Shown: piece by piece, positions 62,278 through 64,000 of the stretch
How positions within the stretch are numbered: position 1 is the stretch's first letter
How the letters are laid out: each line of letters starts with the position of its first letter
DNA from: an uncultured Bacteroidia bacterium
Lineage (GTDB): Bacteria; Bacteroidota; Bacteroidia; Bacteroidales; UBA932
DNA: 64,000 bases
Direction of reading: 5' to 3'
Assembly: GCA_902773925.1 (NCBI GenBank)
Contig: CACYGI010000001.1
Coordinates: 62,001 to 126,000 of the forward strand
Program-made: the position numbers and the translations under genes
The notes under the pieces: model-generated
The model's input: only the letters and a program-made list of their open reading frames with translations
Databases searched by the model: none
Told to the model about the DNA's origin: nothing

Positions 62278-62284
62278 ACTGCTG

Positions 62285-62292
62285 CAAAAGTA
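62285..62292 (-). promoter_or_regulatory. -7 box for dacA-mutS2
   Basis: TACTTTTG on the minus strand, seven bases before the dacA ATG. Confidence 0.55.
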
Positions 62293-62313
62293 AGAAAGTG
62301 TTTTGAATTTTGC

Positions 62314-62321
62314 TATTTTTG
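62314..62321 (+). promoter_or_regulatory. -7 box for comF
   Basis: TATTTTTG, five bases before the comF ATG at 62327. Confidence 0.5.
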
Positions 62322-62326
62322 TCCGT

Positions 62327-63040
62327 ATGAAATGTGGGGTTGGTCCCGCCTGGGGCGCACTGTCCGATCTTCTATTCCCCCGGGAGTGCGTCGTATGCGG
62401 CGGGAAATTGGATGTAGGGGAAGATTCTATCTGCGGCACCTGTCTGCTCGACGTGCCTTATACAAGATTCTGGGACTGGGATGAGAATCCCGCCGAGAGG
62501 CGGATTTGGAGATATGCGGGCATCGAAAGCGCCGCTTCGCTGTTCTTCTACCGGTACGAAGGCGGCTATGCTTCGCTCGTCCATCAGGTCAAATACGGCG
62601 GCAGGCCTGAGCTGGGCCACCGTCTCGGGCTCAGCCTCGGCCGCAAGATGGCCGCTTCGGGGCGTTTCTGCTCCATCCAGGCCGTAGTGCCCGTACCGCT
62701 TCATCCGCTGCGACGCCTCCGTCGCGGCTACAACCAGGCCGAAAAGATCGCTAGCGGCATCGCCGAAGGACTCGGAGGACTGCCCGTAGTCACAGGACTG
62801 CTGCGGCGCAGTCGCAACACGCACACGCAGACGCAGCTTTCGGGCGAAGAGAAACGCCGCAACGTGGCCGGGGCATTCGAAGCCGACCTTGAGAGCGCGC
62901 GGCATCTTGCCTCGAGGGGTATCCGCAACATTCTGGTAGCGGACGACGTGATGACCTCCGGCGCCACCATAAGCGCGGCAGTGCATCCGCTGATGGAAGC
63001 ATTTCGCGTCAGCGTGGCTACGATAGGATTTGTCGAATAG
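62327..63040 (+). CDS. comF: ComF family phosphoribosyltransferase-fold protein
   Basis: 237 residues from the ATG at 62327. A Cys-rich zinc-ribbon-like N-terminus (CVVCGGKLDVGEDSICGTC) is followed by a phosphoribosyltransferase fold with VVPVPLHPLRRLRRGYNQAEKIA and the PRPP-loop motif ILVADDVMTSGATI. ComF proteins support DNA uptake in competent bacteria; in Bacteroidetes the role is less clear. The longer frame with a TTG start would run through the -7 box. Confidence 0.93.
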   Translation: MKCGVGPAWGALSDLLFPRECVVCGGKLDVGEDSICGTCLLDVPYTRFWDWDENPAERRIWRYAGIESAASLFFYRYEGGYASLVHQVKYGGRPELGHRLGLSLGRKMAASGRFCSIQAVVPVPLHPLRRLRRGYNQAEKIASGIAEGLGGLPVVTGLLRRSRNTHTQTQLSGEEKRRNVAGAFEADLESARHLASRGIRNILVADDVMTSGATISAAVHPLMEAFRVSVATIGFVE

Positions 63041-63042
63041 GA

Positions 63043-63669
63043 TTAGAGGGCCGGCTGGCTGACGGTAAATACAGCCTTGACCGATGCGTCCTCCTGCAGT
63101 GCGCAGGTAAGCGTCAGCACGCGTGCGGCGCCGGTATCGTTGCGCGGCAGCGAAACCGAGAGAATGGTCGTGCCATCTGCCGCAGCCGGAGTCACCTCAG
63201 CCTGGGAGATGCTGCTGGAGGCTACCTTCCACGGACGGGAAGCCTCGATGCGGACGCGGATGCCGCCACCCTCCGCGGGGATGGTAGCGGAATCTTCGGC
63301 AAATCCGATCCAGGGACGGGAAGCCAGAGTAACCCAATGCTTGCCGGAGGACTTGGAGGTGCCTCCCTCCTCCTGTGCAACGAAAGAGACGCGGATGGTC
63401 TGGGTAACGGCCGAAGTGCTCTCGGGGATGGTAATGACCACCGGCTCGATGCCGGACATAAAACCCGATGCAGGCTCTACGGTGACGCCTTCGACTTCGC
63501 ACGAAGCAGTCCAGAAGGTGTTTGAACTGACATATACGGTGGTCTGTCCGCCGTGGAAGTCCATCTGTGAACTGGCGGGCTGGACCTTGATGGTAGGCGT
63601 TACCGTGGTGGTGCAGGCCGAAACCAGCAGCACTAAAGCAGCGAGGATTATGTGACTGCGATTGATCAT
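63043..63669 (-). CDS. BACON-domain lipoprotein
   Basis: 208 residues, lipobox LVSAC (Cys19). Two BACON-like beta-sandwiches: VQPASSQMDFHGGQTTVYVSSNTFWTASCE and, from about 115, LASRPWIGFAEDSATIPAEGGGIRVRIEASRPWKVA. BACON domains occur in surface lipoproteins that bind mucin or glycans or act as spacers. It converges with comF and is divergent from another BACON-like lipoprotein gene at 63721. The -7 box is four bases before its start codon. Confidence 0.8.
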   Translation of the reverse strand: MINRSHIILAALVLLVSACTTTVTPTIKVQPASSQMDFHGGQTTVYVSSNTFWTASCEVEGVTVEPASGFMSGIEPVVITIPESTSAVTQTIRVSFVAQEEGGTSKSSGKHWVTLASRPWIGFAEDSATIPAEGGGIRVRIEASRPWKVASSSISQAEVTPAAADGTTILSVSLPRNDTGAARVLTLTCALQEDASVKAVFTVSQPAL

Positions 63670-63673
63670 ACTG

Positions 63674-63681
63674 CAAAAGTA
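63674..63681 (-). promoter_or_regulatory. -7 box for the BACON lipoprotein gene
   Basis: TACTTTTG on the minus strand, four bases before the ATG at 63669; the following bases (CAGT-ATG) resemble those at dacA. Confidence 0.5.
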
Positions 63682-63693
63682 CTGTTTTTTTTC

Positions 63694-63701
63694 TAACTTT
63701 G
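63694..63701 (+). promoter_or_regulatory. -7 box for the lipoprotein gene at the right edge
   Basis: TAACTTTG, 19 bases before the ATG at 63721. Confidence 0.45.
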
Positions 63702-63720
63702 AAGCCGCAAGAGTTTTTTA

Positions 63721-64000
63721 TGAAGAAAAGGATTATACTTCCCGTTGCCGCAGCAGTCCTGACATTTACGGTGATGCAGTTCGCCGGATGCGAGCACTAT
63801 GTCCTTCCGGAGCTTACGCTGAGTCCCGATACGCTGTATTTCAACGCCCAGGCTGACAGCCAGATGGTCTCGGTCAATACCAACGTCATCTGGTACAGGG
63901 ACGATGATGCGAGCCGTACCGACTGGTTCTCATTCAGCCCCGAGGACGGCGAAGGCAGCGCGGTGATGACCGTCCGGGTCAAGGCCAACACCGGCAGCGA
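63721..64000 (+). CDS. BACON-like lipoprotein, N-terminal part (runs off the window)
   Basis: The first 93 residues are present. Lipobox QFAGC (Cys24) follows a signal sequence MKKRIILPVAAAVLTFTVM. The mature part (LTLSPDTLYFNAQADSQMVSVNTNVIWYRDDDASRTDWFSFSPEDGEGSAVMTVRVKAN) has the pattern of a BACON domain. It is divergent from the BACON lipoprotein encoded at 63043-63669. The remainder is outside the window, so further domains cannot be judged. Confidence 0.75.

Overview
The window is a high-GC chromosome segment from a member of the order Bacteroidales. The evidence is a SusC/SusD pair, FimA/FimB-type (type V) fimbrial subunits, Oar-like TonB-dependent receptors, BACON-domain and DUF4270 lipoproteins, BspA-like surface lipoproteins, and the Bacteroidetes promoter signature TTTG-N(18-21)-TAnnTTTG in front of many genes. 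A Rikenellaceae/Alistipes-like or uncultured gut Bacteroidales lineage would fit, but the genus cannot be fixed from this sequence alone. No integrase, transposase, phage gene or CRISPR array was seen.

Layout. 1-3689: tail of a DUF4270 protein, a secreted C69 dipeptidase and an acpP-fabF operon. 4031-9688: a fimbrial operon (DUF4906-like lipoprotein, DUF3575 protein, OmpA/TPR lipoprotein, major fimbrillin, FimB/Mfa2-type anchor), followed on the other strand by tRNA-Leu and a stand-alone DUF3868 protein. 11448-14354: membrane polyferredoxin plus Tat-exported aldo/keto reductase. 14368-24464 (minus): an outer-membrane biogenesis run (SurA-N-like lipoprotein, SurA, OstA protein fused to a metallo-beta-lactamase fold), a carboxyltransferase of the PycB/OadA type, and a small peptide gene coupled to a BspA-like lipoprotein. 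24592-29704: a second small peptide/BspA pair, queH, two small genes, and a third small peptide/fimbrillin-like lipoprotein pair. 29705-30140: repeats around tRNA-Gly. 30149-34505: murB, murA and an M3 peptidase lipoprotein.

34632-49800 (minus) is one long co-directional run: yraN, manC and pheS, then a ureide-permease-like transporter, SusC, SusD, three tandem secreted ADP-ribosylglycohydrolase-like lipoproteins, an esterase and a DUF4595-like lipoprotein. This is a polysaccharide-utilisation-like locus built around ADP-ribosylglycohydrolase folds instead of glycoside hydrolases. 49864-57469: a compact and a full-length Oar-like receptor with a BACON/OB-fold lipoprotein between them. 57634-58995: metK behind a SAM-II-type riboswitch with a visible terminator/antiterminator. 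The end holds mutS2, dacA (c-di-AMP synthase), comF and two BACON-type lipoproteins, the last running off the edge.

The two most unusual things are (i) three small ORFs, each directly in front of a fimbrillin-domain lipoprotein, that share one gap-free motif and are joined to the lipoprotein gene by a strong Shine-Dalgarno sequence, and (ii) the SusCD locus with three tandem ADP-ribosylglycohydrolase-like lipoproteins.
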